NCBI RefSeq assembly: GCF_000959525.1
Contig: NZ_CP009832.1
Span: 868,001 to 932,000, forward strand
From: Burkholderia multivorans ATCC BAA-247
GTDB taxonomy: Bacteria > Pseudomonadota > Gammaproteobacteria > Burkholderiales > Burkholderiaceae
Length of the DNA stretch: 64,000 nucleotides
Reading direction: 5' to 3'
The notes below the pieces were generated by a model. That model saw nothing but the letters and a program-made list of their open reading frames with translations. It did no database searches and had not been told where the DNA came from. Within the stretch, counting starts at the first letter, position 1; every line of letters begins with the position of its first letter. Below are positions 9,321 through 17,826 of the stretch, one piece after another. A program made the position numbers and the translations under genes.

Positions 9321-9764
9321 ATGCATATGGCACGACGAACGGGATTTACGTTGCTGGAGCTGATGATCGTGCTCGCGATCGTCGGCTTGTTTGCCGGATG
9401 GGGCATTCCGTCGTATCGCGACCATATGGCGCGCGTTCATCGCGCGTCCGCGGTATCGGCGCTCTATCGGGCGGCGCATTATCTCGAGACCGAGACGCTG
9501 GACGTCGGGCTGCCGCGTACGGTGCCGGAAGCACTCGCGCACGCACCTCCGGACGGCCGTCCCGTCTATCGGATCGCGTTACGCCCGCCGCAACAGGGCG
9601 ACGCCGCTGCGGCCGCTGATGAACTGAACGCAATGCCGCTCGACACTGGGCCGATGCGCGACGATGCATGCGGCACATTCATCTTGCGTTCGGACGGGAC
9701 GAAGGGAAACCGGAAGCGCGACGGCACCGACGAATGGGAACCCGCCTGCTGGGGCGTACGTTGA
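9321..9764 (+). CDS. pilE: Type IV pilin-like protein, PilE type
   Basis: A 147-residue pilin starts MHMARRTG|FTLLELMIVLAIVG, a textbook prepilin site with Glu at +5. PSYRDHMARVHRASA after the helix resembles the PilE/PilA helix continuation. Two C-terminal Cys (DDACG, EPACWG) would form the D-region loop typical of PilE-type minor pilins. It is the last gene of the fimT-pilVWXE operon. ATG at 9321 is used; the ATG at 9327 would shorten the leader by two residues. No pilY1 follows. Confidence 0.82.
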   Translation: MHMARRTGFTLLELMIVLAIVGLFAGWGIPSYRDHMARVHRASAVSALYRAAHYLETETLDVGLPRTVPEALAHAPPDGRPVYRIALRPPQQGDAAAAADELNAMPLDTGPMRDDACGTFILRSDGTKGNRKRDGTDEWEPACWGVR

Positions 9765-9828
9765 ACGCGATCGACATGCGCAGTGCGACGGATGCATCCG
9801 ACGCGCATGCCCGATCGCCGCGCCGGGC

Positions 9829-10269
9829 TCAGTCGCGCAACGTATCGACCTGGCGTTCGCCGCGCGACTGCTTCCAGATCCGATACGCTTCCCACGCGGC
9901 GAAGCCGAGCGTGCCCCACTTCAACGCCGGGCCGGCGCTTGCACGCAATAGCGAGCGCATCGGTTTCGCGAGCACGAGCGATGCGACCGAGCTCAGCATC
10001 GGATACTGGTTCAGGAGATTGCCGAGGCTCGCGTTCAGCGTTTTCGCGGAATGGCTGAACTTGCCGCTCGACAGGCCAGGGATGAAGACCTTGAGCCAGC
10101 TGAAGCGCGTGACCGCGTGCCGCATTTCGGATGCGGCCTGCGCGAGCTCGAGCCGTTCGACTTCGGATTGCAGGATCAGCAGCTCCTTGCGGAGCGCACG
10201 ACGTTGCGCGGCGTTCCATTTCGACCGCGACGAAGGAGGGCGGCGTGTGCCCGTGTCATTCTGGTTCAT
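9829..10269 (-). CDS. DUF3318-type conserved protein
   Basis: This 146-residue protein of unknown function has a polar N-terminus (MNQNDTG), a predicted coiled-coil stretch at about 25-50 (LRKELLILQSEVERLELAQ), and a weakly hydrophobic middle and C-terminus including LASLVLAKPMRSLL and TLGFAAWEAYRIWKQ. It is the third gene in a minus-strand set after DUF883 (YqjD-like) and YqjE-like genes, in the position of yqjK-type genes of enterics. It is probably peripheral to the inner membrane. The function is unknown. Confidence 0.75.
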   Translation of the reverse strand: MNQNDTGTRRPPSSRSKWNAAQRRALRKELLILQSEVERLELAQAASEMRHAVTRFSWLKVFIPGLSSGKFSHSAKTLNASLGNLLNQYPMLSSVASLVLAKPMRSLLRASAGPALKWGTLGFAAWEAYRIWKQSRGERQVDTLRD

Positions 10270-10312
10270 GGCGCGTCGGCGAAGTGGGTGACGAGGATGA
10301 ACGCGCGAGCGT

Positions 10313-10702
10313 TCACGACTTGCCGCGGAACAGCTCGCGGTCTTTCTCGAGTTCGGCCAGCGTCGCGTCGAACACGGTCGGCGCATCGCGCAGGCCCGAG
10401 CGCGCCTTCAGCGCACAGACGATGCCGCCGATCGCGTACAGCGCGGTGATCCCGGCGAGCGATTGCCAGCGGTACGTGTCCCAGAACGCGATCGCGATCA
10501 GCACGGTCAGGCTGATGAGCGCCATTGTCGCGAGCATCATCGCCGCGAGCCCGAGGAACAGCACGCCCATCAGGCGTTCCTTCTCCTCGGCCAGCTCGAT
10601 GCCGACGAGCTCGAGACGCGTTTGCAGGAGGGCGATCGCCGAGCCGACGAGGCGGCGCAGCGGTCCGTGGCCGGACGCCTGCGAGGTGGTGTCTGTCGTC
10701 AT
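10313..10702 (-). CDS. YqjE-like inner-membrane protein (phage-holin superfamily III)
   Basis: The 129-residue protein has an amphipathic N-terminal segment (LRRLVGSAIALLQTRLELVGIE), then two strong membrane helices at about 45-72 (LMGVLFLGLAAMMLATMALISL) and 80-102 (LAGITALYAIGGIVCAL), and a charged tail ending ELFRGKS. This matches the YqjE family, often found beside YqjD/DUF883 ribosome-associated membrane proteins, as here. The holin label reflects fold similarity only; nothing suggests a phage origin. The ATG at 10702 begins MTTDTTSQ. Confidence 0.8.
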   Translation of the reverse strand: MTTDTTSQASGHGPLRRLVGSAIALLQTRLELVGIELAEEKERLMGVLFLGLAAMMLATMALISLTVLIAIAFWDTYRWQSLAGITALYAIGGIVCALKARSGLRDAPTVFDATLAELEKDRELFRGKS

Positions 10703-10821
10703 GGATGATTGGCTTGCGCGTGCAATAGGCGGCTGGGACCGAGCCGGCCGGCGGCGAACCGCCGGCCGGGCTTCGGCATCCTGCGGGCCGCCGGGCGGCC
10801 CGCGAGACGGAACGGCGCGCG

Positions 10822-11124
10822 TTACTTGCGGTTGATCAGCAGACCGATCAGCACGCCGACGCCGGCCGCGATACCGATCGAGGTCCACGGATGCTCATGC
10901 ACGTAGTCGTCGGTCGCGCGCGCGGCCTTCTTGCCTTTCTCGACCACGACGACCTGGACGTCGGCTGCCTTTTCCTTGGCCTGCTTCAGGCGAGACATGG
11001 CCTTCTCGCGCAGCTCGGCCGCACGGTCGCCCGTGCTGCTCGCGGCTTGCTTGAGCAGGTCTTCGGCGTCCGCGAGAACGGTTTTGATATCCGACATCAG
11101 TTTCTCCTTGTTGATTTCCGACAT
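10822..11124 (-). CDS. DUF883 / YqjD-ElaB family membrane-anchored protein
   Basis: A 100-residue protein opens with a helical, Lys/Glu/Ala-rich segment (INKEKLMSDIKTVLADAED), continues with AAELREKAMSRLKQAKEKAAD, and ends in the family C-terminus YVHEHPWTSIGIAAGVGVLIG, a membrane anchor. YqjD and ElaB of E. coli bind stationary-phase ribosomes through the N-terminus while anchored to the inner membrane. The start at 11124 follows GGGAG at correct spacing; an upstream ATG at 11160 is less likely. It is the first of three minus-strand genes. Confidence 0.87.
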   Translation of the reverse strand: MSEINKEKLMSDIKTVLADAEDLLKQAASSTGDRAAELREKAMSRLKQAKEKAADVQVVVVEKGKKAARATDDYVHEHPWTSIGIAAGVGVLIGLLINRK

Positions 11125-11440
11125 TGCAACTCCCTTCGTGCTGTCATGCTGCAGGTTCACATCGTAGCGAAACGCCTGCTTGCTGGCGAGCCGGGAAGAC
11201 GCACGGCGGCAGTGCCAGACCGAATGGTAAACGACTCGTAATCCCTAACAGAGCGGCAAGCAACCGAAAAAGTTTCGCCAGCACCCGCGATCGTCGTCCG
11301 ACCGATCGAAAAAATGACAAAAAGATATGAATATCAAACGTAATAATCGTTCGCATGGCCCATTGCTTCCCGTAAGCTGATGGACTGTCCCGCGCCGACC
11401 GCGCGCGGTTTCAACTTGCATCGTTCGAGGAGGGAACACC
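11125..11440. other. 316-base divergent intergenic region
   Basis: This gap separates the DUF883 gene (minus) from the peroxiredoxin gene (plus). It includes an A/T-rich patch at about 11305-11350, unlike the GC-rich surroundings, where a promoter is likely. The peroxiredoxin start has a strong GAGGAGGGA ribosome binding site at 11428-11436. I recognise no specific operator or RNA element. Confidence 0.5.
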
Positions 11441-12079
11441 ATGAGTCTGCGTCTTGGCGACATCGCACCGGATTTCGAGCAGGAATCGAGCCTGGGCCCG
11501 ATCAAGTTTCACGAGTGGCTCGGCGATAGCTGGGGTGTCCTGTTCTCCCATCCGGCCGACTACACGCCGGTGTGCACGACGGAACTCGGGCTGACCGCGA
11601 AGCTGAAGGACGAATTCGCGAAACGCAACGTGAAGGTGATCGCGCTGTCGGTCGACGGCGTCGAATCGCACAAAGGCTGGATCAACGACATCAACGAAAC
11701 GCAGTCGACGGTCGTCGGTTTCCCGATCATCGCCGATGCGGATCGCAAGGTCTCGCAGCTGTACGACATGATTCATCCGAACGCGAACGAGACGCTGACG
11801 GTGCGCTCGCTGTTCGTGATCGATCCGAACAAGAAGGTGCGGCTGATCATCACGTATCCGGCCAGCACCGGCCGCAATTTCGACGAAGTGCTGCGCGTGA
11901 TCGACTCGCTGCAACTGACCGACAACTACAAGGTCGCGACGCCCGGCAACTGGAAGGACGGCGACGACGTCGTGATCGTGCCGTCGCTGCAGGATCCGGA
12001 AGAACTGAAGAAGCGCTTCCCGAAGGGCTTCAACGCGGTGCGTCCGTATCTGCGTCTGACGCCGCAGCCGAACAAGTAA
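11441..12079 (+). CDS. 1-Cys peroxiredoxin (Prx6 family)
   Basis: The 212-residue enzyme carries the peroxidatic motif HPADYTPVCTTELG, with the active Cys at about residue 45, and lacks a C-terminal resolving Cys, as expected for Prx6/LsfA-type enzymes. The C-terminal dimerisation region contains VIVPSLQDPEELKKRFPKG, a Prx6 signature. It reduces hydrogen peroxide, alkyl hydroperoxides or peroxynitrite in the cytoplasm. A terminator follows at 12117-12150. It stands alone on its strand, so it is probably monocistronic. Confidence 0.93.
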   Translation: MSLRLGDIAPDFEQESSLGPIKFHEWLGDSWGVLFSHPADYTPVCTTELGLTAKLKDEFAKRNVKVIALSVDGVESHKGWINDINETQSTVVGFPIIADADRKVSQLYDMIHPNANETLTVRSLFVIDPNKKVRLIITYPASTGRNFDEVLRVIDSLQLTDNYKVATPGNWKDGDDVVIVPSLQDPEELKKRFPKGFNAVRPYLRLTPQPNK

Positions 12080-12116
12080 AGCCATCGTCGCGCGCCGTAT
12101 CGGCGGCATGCACAAA

Positions 12117-12150
12117 ACGGCCCGCCCGGCAGTCATGCCGGGCGGGCCGT
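12117..12150. terminator. Bidirectional intrinsic terminator between peroxiredoxin and gcdH
   Basis: There is a perfect 14-bp stem (12117-12130 with 12137-12150, ACGGCCCGCCCGGC) and a 6-base loop. The A-run just before it (CAAAAC) supplies a U-tract for minus-strand transcripts from gcdH; the plus-strand tail (GTCGTTT) is weaker. Confidence 0.85.
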
Positions 12151-12197
12151 GTCGTTTCCGCCCATCGCGTGTAATACGGACACGCTGCGCCGATTGC

Positions 12198-13385
12198 TCA
12201 GAAGAATGCCTGGATGCCGGTTTGTGCGCGGCCGAGAATCAGTGCGTGGATGTCGTGCGTGCCTTCATACGTATTGACCACTTCGAGGTTCACGAGGTGG
12301 CGTGCAACGCCGAATTCGTCCGAGATGCCGTTGCCGCCGAGCATGTCGCGCGCGAGCCGCGCGATGTCGAGCGCCTTGCCGCACGAATTGCGTTTCATGA
12401 TCGACGTGATTTCGACCGCCGCCGTGCCTTCGTCCTTCATCCGGCCCAGCCGCAGCACGCCTTGCAGGCCGAGCGTGATTTCGGTCTGCATGTCGGCAAG
12501 CTTTTTCTGGATCAGCTGATTCGCGGCGAGCGGGCGACCGAACTGCTTGCGATCGAGCACGTACTGGCGCGCGGTATGCCAGCACGATTCCGCGGCGCCG
12601 AGCGCGCCCCATGCGATCCCGTAGCGCGCCGAGTTCAGGCAGGTGAACGGCCCGCGCAGGCCGCTGACGTTCGGCATCAGGTTTTCCTCGGGCACGAACA
12701 CCTCGTCGAGCACGATCTCGCCCGTGATCGACGCGCGCAGCCCGACCTTGCCGTGGATCGCCGGCGCCGACAGCCCTTTCCAGCCCTTCTCGAGGATGAA
12801 GCCGCGGATCGTATCCTTGCCGTCCTCGTCGAGCTTCGCCCAGACGACGAACACGTCGGCGATCGGCGAGTTCGTGATCCACATCTTCGCGCCCGACAGC
12901 GAGTACCCGCCCGGCACCTTCTTCGCGCGCGTGACCATGCTGCCCGGGTCCGAGCCGTGGTTCGGCTCGGTCAGCCCGAAGCAGCCGATCCACTCGCCGG
13001 TCGCGAGCTTCGGCAGATATTTCTCCTTCTGCGCGTCGGAGCCGAACTCGTAGATCGGCACCATCACGAGCGACGATTGCACGGACATCATCGACCGATA
13101 GCCCGAATCGATACGCTCGACCTCGCGCGCGATCAGCCCGTAGCTCACGTAGTTCAGCCCGGGGCCGCCGTATTGCTCGGGAATCGTCGGGCCGAGCAGG
13201 CCGACTTCGCCCATCTCGCGAAAGATCGCGGCATCGGTGCGCTCGTGGCGAAACGCCTCGGTGACGCGCGGCGCGAGCTTGTCCTGCGCATACGCGTGCG
13301 CGGCGTCGCGCACCATGCGCTCGTCCTCGGTCAGTTGCTGATCGAGCAGCAGCGGATCGTCCCAATGAAAAGTTGCAGCGCTCAT
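12198..13385 (-). CDS. gcdH: Glutaryl-CoA dehydrogenase
   Basis: This 395-residue acyl-CoA dehydrogenase has the family features [14 protein letters not shown] (FAD and substrate region), [16 protein letters not shown], and the catalytic base in [17 protein letters not shown] near the C-terminus. YEGTHD plus overall sequence point to glutaryl-CoA dehydrogenase, which oxidatively decarboxylates glutaryl-CoA to crotonyl-CoA in lysine, tryptophan and benzoate breakdown. It diverges from an IclR-type regulator over 76 bases that contain a perfect 7-3-7 palindrome, suggesting direct control by that regulator. Confidence 0.93.
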   Translation of the reverse strand: MSAATFHWDDPLLLDQQLTEDERMVRDAAHAYAQDKLAPRVTEAFRHERTDAAIFREMGEVGLLGPTIPEQYGGPGLNYVSYGLIAREVERIDSGYRSMMSVQSSLVMVPIYEFGSDAQKEKYLPKLATGEWIGCFGLTEPNHGSDPGSMVTRAKKVPGGYSLSGAKMWITNSPIADVFVVWAKLDEDGKDTIRGFILEKGWKGLSAPAIHGKVGLRASITGEIVLDEVFVPEENLMPNVSGLRGPFTCLNSARYGIAWGALGAAESCWHTARQYVLDRKQFGRPLAANQLIQKKLADMQTEITLGLQGVLRLGRMKDEGTAAVEITSIMKRNSCGKALDIARLARDMLGGNGISDEFGVARHLVNLEVVNTYEGTHDIHALILGRAQTGIQAFF

Positions 13386-13410
13386 CGTGTCATCTCCTCA
13401 CTTGACTGGA

Positions 13411-13427
13411 GTTCCGCTATGCGGAAC
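13411..13427. promoter_or_regulatory. Perfect palindrome, likely IclR-type operator
   Basis: GTTCCGC-TAT-GCGGAAC is a perfect 7-3-7 inverted repeat centred between the divergent gcdH and IclR-family starts, 25 bases from gcdH. Size, symmetry and placement fit an operator for the adjacent regulator. The regulator-site pairing is an inference. Confidence 0.65.
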
Positions 13428-13461
13428 AATGTTTTGCAAATTGATCCCAGTGTAGCATCGG

Positions 13462-14253
13462 ATGACACTTTCAACCATCGACGACACCGCGATCGACGAG
13501 CGCAAGTTCGTCGTCGCGCTTGCGCGCGGGCTCGACTTGCTGCGGGCGTTCCGGCCCGGCGAGACGATGCTCGGCAATCGCGACTTCGCGGAGCGCACCG
13601 GCTTGCCGAAGGCGACCGTGAACCGGCTCGCGTACACGCTGACGGTGCTCGGCTATCTGCGCTACGACGAGACGCTGGGCAAGTATGCGCTCGACGCCGG
13701 TGTGCTGTCGCTCGGCTATGCGCTGCTGTCGGGCGCCGGCACGATCGACCTCGCGCGGCCGCACATGCAGGCGCTCGCACGCGAGATCGGGGCGGCCGTG
13801 TCGCTCGGCTGCCGGGACGGGCTCGACATGATCTACCTGGAGACGATCCGCAGCGAAACGGCGCTGACGCTCGGGCTGGCGCCCGGGTCGCGGCTGTCGA
13901 TGCTGACGAGTTCGATGGGCCGCGCCTATCTGGCCGTCCAGCCCGACGACGTGCGGCGCGCGCTGTACGCGGAACTGCACAAGGCGGCCGGCGGCGCGGA
14001 CGATGCGGATGCGCTGGTCGCCGCGGCGCAGGCGGCGGTCGCCGAATTTCCGGAAAGCGGCTGCTGCTATTCGTTTCGCGCATGGCACGCGGACGTCAAT
14101 GCGGCGGCCGTGCCGTTTCGCGAACCGCGCGAAGGGCGCTGGTTGATTCTCAGTTGCAGCGGGCCGGCGTCGTCGATGGGCGAGGAGGTGTTCCGCACGC
14201 AGGTCGGGCCGAAGCTGAGGGCGCTCGCGCAGCGGCTCGGGCAGACGCTCTGA
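13462..14253 (+). CDS. IclR-family transcriptional regulator, probable gcdH regulator
   Basis: The protein has 263 residues. An N-terminal winged helix at about 13-75 (ALARGLDLLRAFRPGE, RTGLPKATVNRLAYTL) is followed by an IclR effector domain at about 90-255 (GLDMIYLETIRSETALT, SRLSMLTSSMGRAYLA). IclR proteins bind small aromatic or acyl ligands and either repress or activate adjacent catabolic genes. Divergence from gcdH with an intervening palindrome suggests it controls glutarate or glutaryl-CoA use. The effector is unknown. Confidence 0.88.
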   Translation: MTLSTIDDTAIDERKFVVALARGLDLLRAFRPGETMLGNRDFAERTGLPKATVNRLAYTLTVLGYLRYDETLGKYALDAGVLSLGYALLSGAGTIDLARPHMQALAREIGAAVSLGCRDGLDMIYLETIRSETALTLGLAPGSRLSMLTSSMGRAYLAVQPDDVRRALYAELHKAAGGADDADALVAAAQAAVAEFPESGCCYSFRAWHADVNAAAVPFREPREGRWLILSCSGPASSMGEEVFRTQVGPKLRALAQRLGQTL

Positions 14254-14396
14254 CGAACGGCCGCGTGAGACCGCGGCGGCGCCGTTCGGCGGCGGATCGG
14301 CGAAATCGGCAGACGCGGCGGGCCCGCGGTTGCGGACCGAGCGGACCGCGCTCATCATCGTTCGTCCGTCTACCGACTTCGACGACGAGGAACACG

Positions 14397-14807
14397 ATGA
14401 CTGCATCCGACACGCTCGACGGCGGCTGCGCATGCGGCGCGATCCGCTACCGGATCGCCGGTGTGCCGACCGACGCCGGCTTCTGCCATTGCCGGCTCTG
14501 TCAACGAACGACAGGCGCGGCGGTCGTCGCGTCCGCATCGGTGCCGATCGGCGCGTTCGCATATCTGCAGGGCGAGCCGGTCGTCTATGCGTCGAGTGCG
14601 TGGGGCGAGCGGCGTTTCTGCGGCCGTTGCGGCGCGCAGCTCGAGTACCGGCGCCGCGACGCGCCGCAGACGGTCGAAATCAACACGGCGACGCTCGACG
14701 ATCCGTCGCGGCTGCAGCCGCGCTGGCACGTCTGGTATGCGGACCGGTTTCCCGGCATCGAGATCGGCGACGATCTGCCGAAGTACGCGGACGGCGGCCG
14801 CGACTGA
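14397..14807 (+). CDS. GFA-family zinc protein
   Basis: This 136-residue protein has the GFA (glutathione-dependent formaldehyde-activating-like) zinc pattern: GGCACGAI, then CHCRLCQ, then CGRCGAQL, spaced as in the Mss4-like fold. Most family members have no proven reaction; a role in binding or processing small thiol adducts is only a possibility. The start ATG at 14397 lies 143 bases downstream of the IclR gene on the same strand, so co-transcription is possible but not evident. Confidence 0.85.
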   Translation: MTASDTLDGGCACGAIRYRIAGVPTDAGFCHCRLCQRTTGAAVVASASVPIGAFAYLQGEPVVYASSAWGERRFCGRCGAQLEYRRRDAPQTVEINTATLDDPSRLQPRWHVWYADRFPGIEIGDDLPKYADGGRD

Positions 14808-14914
14808 CACGGCCGCGCGACGCGCCCGATTCGCGTGCGGCGATCCGCAAAACGCACCGGCAAAACCCATCCTGGAAACCCGTCGGCAACGCGCGAGCGG
14901 CCGGCAGGCCGCGA

Positions 14915-14946
<32 letters not shown>

Positions 14947-14956
14947 GTAACGGGCG

Positions 14957-15760
14957 CTAGACCGTCATCACCTTCGCGAACACCGGCCCCTGCATGAAGC
15001 GCACGTCGTGCTGACGCAGCAGTTCGCACTGCGTCTCGTCGACGACGCCATCGAAGATCAGCGGAATCCGCACGCGCTGCGCATACGCGACGAGCGCCTT
15101 CACCATTCCGTCGCGCAGCGCGATGCCGGCGTCCATCTTGATGTAGTCGGGACGCGCCATCTCCGATTCGACCGCGAGGATGCGCCCGGGATCGGGCAGC
15201 TTGTCCGCGACCTTGAAGCCGTGATGCTGGTAGCTGCGCGTCAGATAGCCGAGGAAGGTCTTGTGCGCGACCGCGACGGCCGGCAGCTCGATCACGATCC
15301 GCTCCGGCGGCAGCCCGAAGCGCTGCAGCACCGACGAGAAATGCTTGCCGTGATCGTACTTCACGCTCTTGAGCAGCCGCTCGTGCACGCGCAGGAACAG
15401 CAGGCCGTGGCGCTGCGCGCCGAAGAAGTTGATCGCGTGCAGCGCGCGCGACAGGCGGTCGAGCGCGACGAGCGTCTGGTCGTCGACGGCCGAGTCGACC
15501 GGATCGTGCGGCGCGCCCGTCACCTGCGTGACAGCCTGGAACCCGAGCTCGTCGCCGTAGCGCTCGATCGCATCGGCGAACGACGTCGACTGCGGCGCGC
15601 CCGGCATCGTCACGTCGTAGATCGGCTCGTACGTGCTGCCGAGCGTGCGCTCCGGCAGGCGCGCGCATGCGGTGCCGTCGTCGGCGAGCGCGATGTGCTC
15701 CCGCAGATAGGGCAGTTGTCCGGCACGGGCGACCAGCTCGGGGATGGTGGGCGGAATCAT
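14957..15760 (-). CDS. Degenerate EAL-domain protein
   Basis: The 267-residue protein has the overall EAL phosphodiesterase fold: IVIELPA in place of the central Glu strand, then PDYIKMDAGI matching the IKID strand, and RFMQGPVFAKV matching the C-terminal QG..F motif. Key catalytic elements are gone: no EAL triplet near the N-terminus (TYEPIYDV instead), no DDFG motif (VADKLPD instead), and AEGVE is replaced by FDGVVD. It is therefore probably unable to hydrolyse cyclic-di-GMP and may bind it or a protein partner. There is no GGDEF or membrane segment. ATG at 15760 is preferred; 15802 is possible. Confidence 0.8.
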   Translation of the reverse strand: MIPPTIPELVARAGQLPYLREHIALADDGTACARLPERTLGSTYEPIYDVTMPGAPQSTSFADAIERYGDELGFQAVTQVTGAPHDPVDSAVDDQTLVALDRLSRALHAINFFGAQRHGLLFLRVHERLLKSVKYDHGKHFSSVLQRFGLPPERIVIELPAVAVAHKTFLGYLTRSYQHHGFKVADKLPDPGRILAVESEMARPDYIKMDAGIALRDGMVKALVAYAQRVRIPLIFDGVVDETQCELLRQHDVRFMQGPVFAKVMTV

Positions 15761-15884
15761 CGGCGTCGACAAGGAAAAACGGCGGCCAACGGGCCGCCTC
15801 ATGTCTGGATAGTAGCAGCGCCCGCGCCGCTCGGCTCGGCGTTTCGTTCATATCGTTATCCCGTCCCCGAACCGATGCCTAGGG

Positions 15885-15930
15885 TTTACGTTGATTTCAC
15901 TATTCGTAATTGGTTTTACTATTCGTAAAT
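15885..15930. promoter_or_regulatory. Direct repeat ACTATTCGTAA in the upstream region of the aromatic operon
   Basis: The 372-base gap between the EAL gene and the FAD hydroxylase contains two exact copies of ACTATTCGTAA (15899-15909 and 15918-15928), offset by 19 bases, and a TTTACG at 15885-15890 inverted relative to the CGTAAA at the end of the second copy. The patch is A/T-rich against a GC-rich background, so it is probably a promoter with a regulator site. The remaining 200 bases up to the hydroxylase are GC-rich with nothing recognised. Confidence 0.5.
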
Positions 15931-16132
15931 CCAAAGACGTGCGGCGGATCACGGCAGGCGGCTGCGGGCGCCGCGGCGGTGCCGGCCCGAGATCAACAGG
16001 AAGCAAGGAGCGAGACGTGGCGGTTGACAGCAAATGGACGGAGGACGTGGGCGGGCCGGCAGGCCGGTACGCGACGGGCGCAACGACGGCGTGCGCAGGT
16101 GCGCGCGTCGCGGCAGTGGGGGCGCGCGGGTC

Positions 16133-17800
16133 ATGAACGTCGATTACCAGAGCCTGAAGTTTGCGTACCGCCCGCGCGCGGAGCGCGCGATCGCCGACGA
16201 TGCGGCCGTCCGGCCCGTGATCGTCGTCGGCGCGGGGCCGGTCGGCCTCGCCGCGGCAATCGATCTCGCGCAGCAGGGCGTGCCCGTCGTGCTGCTCGAC
16301 GACGACGACACGCTGTCCACCGGCTCGCGTGCGATCTGCTTCGCGAAGCGCACGCTCGAGATCTTCGACCGGCTCGGCTGCGGCGAACGCTTCGTCGACA
16401 AGGGCGTGAGCTGGCACGTCGGCAAGGTGTTTCTGCAGGACGAGCAGCTGTACGCGTTCGACCTGCTGCCGGAACAAGGGCATGCGCGTCCGGCCTTCAT
16501 CAATCTGCAGCAGTACTACGTCGAAGGGTATCTGGCCGAGCGCGCGTTCGAGTTGCCGAACCTCGAGATCCGCTGGAAGCACAAGGTGACCGGCATCGAG
16601 CAGGCGGCCGAGCATGCGGTGCTGACGGTCGAGACGCCCGAAGGCGTCGACACGCTGCGCGCGCAGTACGTGATCGCGGCCGACGGCTCGCGCAGCCCGA
16701 TGCGCACGATGATGGGCCTCGAAAGCCGCGGCCGCACGTTCAAGGATCGCTTCCTGATCGCGGACGTGAAGATGAAGGCCGACTTCCCGACCGAACGCTG
16801 GTTCTGGTTCGATCCGCCGTTTCATCGCAACCAGTCGGTGCTGCTGCACCGCCAGCCGGACAACGTCTGGCGGATCGACTTCCAGCTCGGCTGGGACGCC
16901 GATCCGGTCGCCGAGAAGCAGCCGGAGCGCGTGATTCCGCGCGTGCGCGCGCTGCTCGGGCCGGATGTCGAGTTCGAGCTCGAATGGGTCAGCATCTATA
17001 CGTTCCGCTGCCAGCGGATGGACACGTTCCGTCACGGCCGCGTGCTGTTCGCGGGCGATTCGGCGCATGGCGTGTCGCCGTTCGGCGCGCGCGGCGCGAA
17101 CAGCGGCGTGCAGGACGCGGACAACCTCGCGTGGAAGCTGAAGCTCGTGCTGGACGGCCGCGCGCCCGACCGGCTGCTCGACACCTATGCGAGCGAGCGC
17201 GAATACGCGGCCGACGAAAACATCCGCCACTCGACGCGCTCGACCGACTTCATCACGCCGAAAAGCGCGGTGTCGCGCGTATTCCGTGACGCGACGCTGA
17301 AGCTCGCGCGCGACTGCGAGTTCGCGCGCAAGATCGTGAACAGCGGGCGGCTGTCGACGCCCGCGGTCCTCGACGGTTCGCCGCTGAACACGCCCGATCG
17401 CGCGGGCGAGACGTTCGCGTGCGCGATGCGTCCGGGCGCGGCCGCGGCCGACGCGCCGGTGCGCGCCGAGCACGGCGCGAGCTGGCTGCTGCCGCATCTG
17501 CACGGCGGCTTCGCCGGCGTGCTGTTCGGCCTGCCGGGCGACGGCGCGGCGCTCGCGCAGGCGGTCGCGGATCTCGCGCTGCCGGTGCGGCCGGTGCTCG
17601 TCGTGCCGGCCGGCCATGCGCAGCCGGTGGCCGGCGTCGACGTCGTCGAGGACGTCGACGGGCTCGCCGCCCAGCGCTACGACGCGCGGCCGGGCACCTT
17701 CTATCTGCTGCGTCCGGACCAGCACGTGTGCGCGCGGATGCGCGCGCTCGACCGCCAGGCGATCGCCGATGCGCTGGCCCGCGCGATCTGCGCCGGCTGA
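16133..17800 (+). CDS. FAD-dependent aromatic hydroxylase, possibly 3-hydroxyphenylacetate 6-hydroxylase (MhaA-like)
   Basis: At 555 residues it fits the MhpA/PheA-type group A flavin monooxygenases: the dinucleotide motif VIVVGAGPVGLAAAIDLAQQG at about residue 23, the DG motif YVIAADGSRSPMR, and the second FAD motif GRVLFAGDSAHGVSPFGARG, plus a C-terminal thioredoxin-like region (DQHVCARMRALDRQ). It heads an operon with a DUF2783 protein, an aromatic acid transporter, hmgA and fahA, so its product is probably homogentisate. In Pseudomonas putida a flavoprotein plus small coupling protein (MhaAB) converts 3-hydroxyphenylacetate to homogentisate; the same arrangement here is suggestive. The ATG at 16133 is preferred over an upstream ATG at 16034. 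Confidence 0.78.
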   Translation: MNVDYQSLKFAYRPRAERAIADDAAVRPVIVVGAGPVGLAAAIDLAQQGVPVVLLDDDDTLSTGSRAICFAKRTLEIFDRLGCGERFVDKGVSWHVGKVFLQDEQLYAFDLLPEQGHARPAFINLQQYYVEGYLAERAFELPNLEIRWKHKVTGIEQAAEHAVLTVETPEGVDTLRAQYVIAADGSRSPMRTMMGLESRGRTFKDRFLIADVKMKADFPTERWFWFDPPFHRNQSVLLHRQPDNVWRIDFQLGWDADPVAEKQPERVIPRVRALLGPDVEFELEWVSIYTFRCQRMDTFRHGRVLFAGDSAHGVSPFGARGANSGVQDADNLAWKLKLVLDGRAPDRLLDTYASEREYAADENIRHSTRSTDFITPKSAVSRVFRDATLKLARDCEFARKIVNSGRLSTPAVLDGSPLNTPDRAGETFACAMRPGAAAADAPVRAEHGASWLLPHLHGGFAGVLFGLPGDGAALAQAVADLALPVRPVLVVPAGHAQPVAGVDVVEDVDGLAAQRYDARPGTFYLLRPDQHVCARMRALDRQAIADALARAICAG

Positions 17801-17826
17801 ATACGACAACGATACGGAGACACCTC

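Noticed and set aside
10313-10702. Phage holin implying a prophage remnant
   Set aside because: The gene belongs to the chromosomal YqjE family next to a DUF883/YqjD-like gene; no other phage genes are present.
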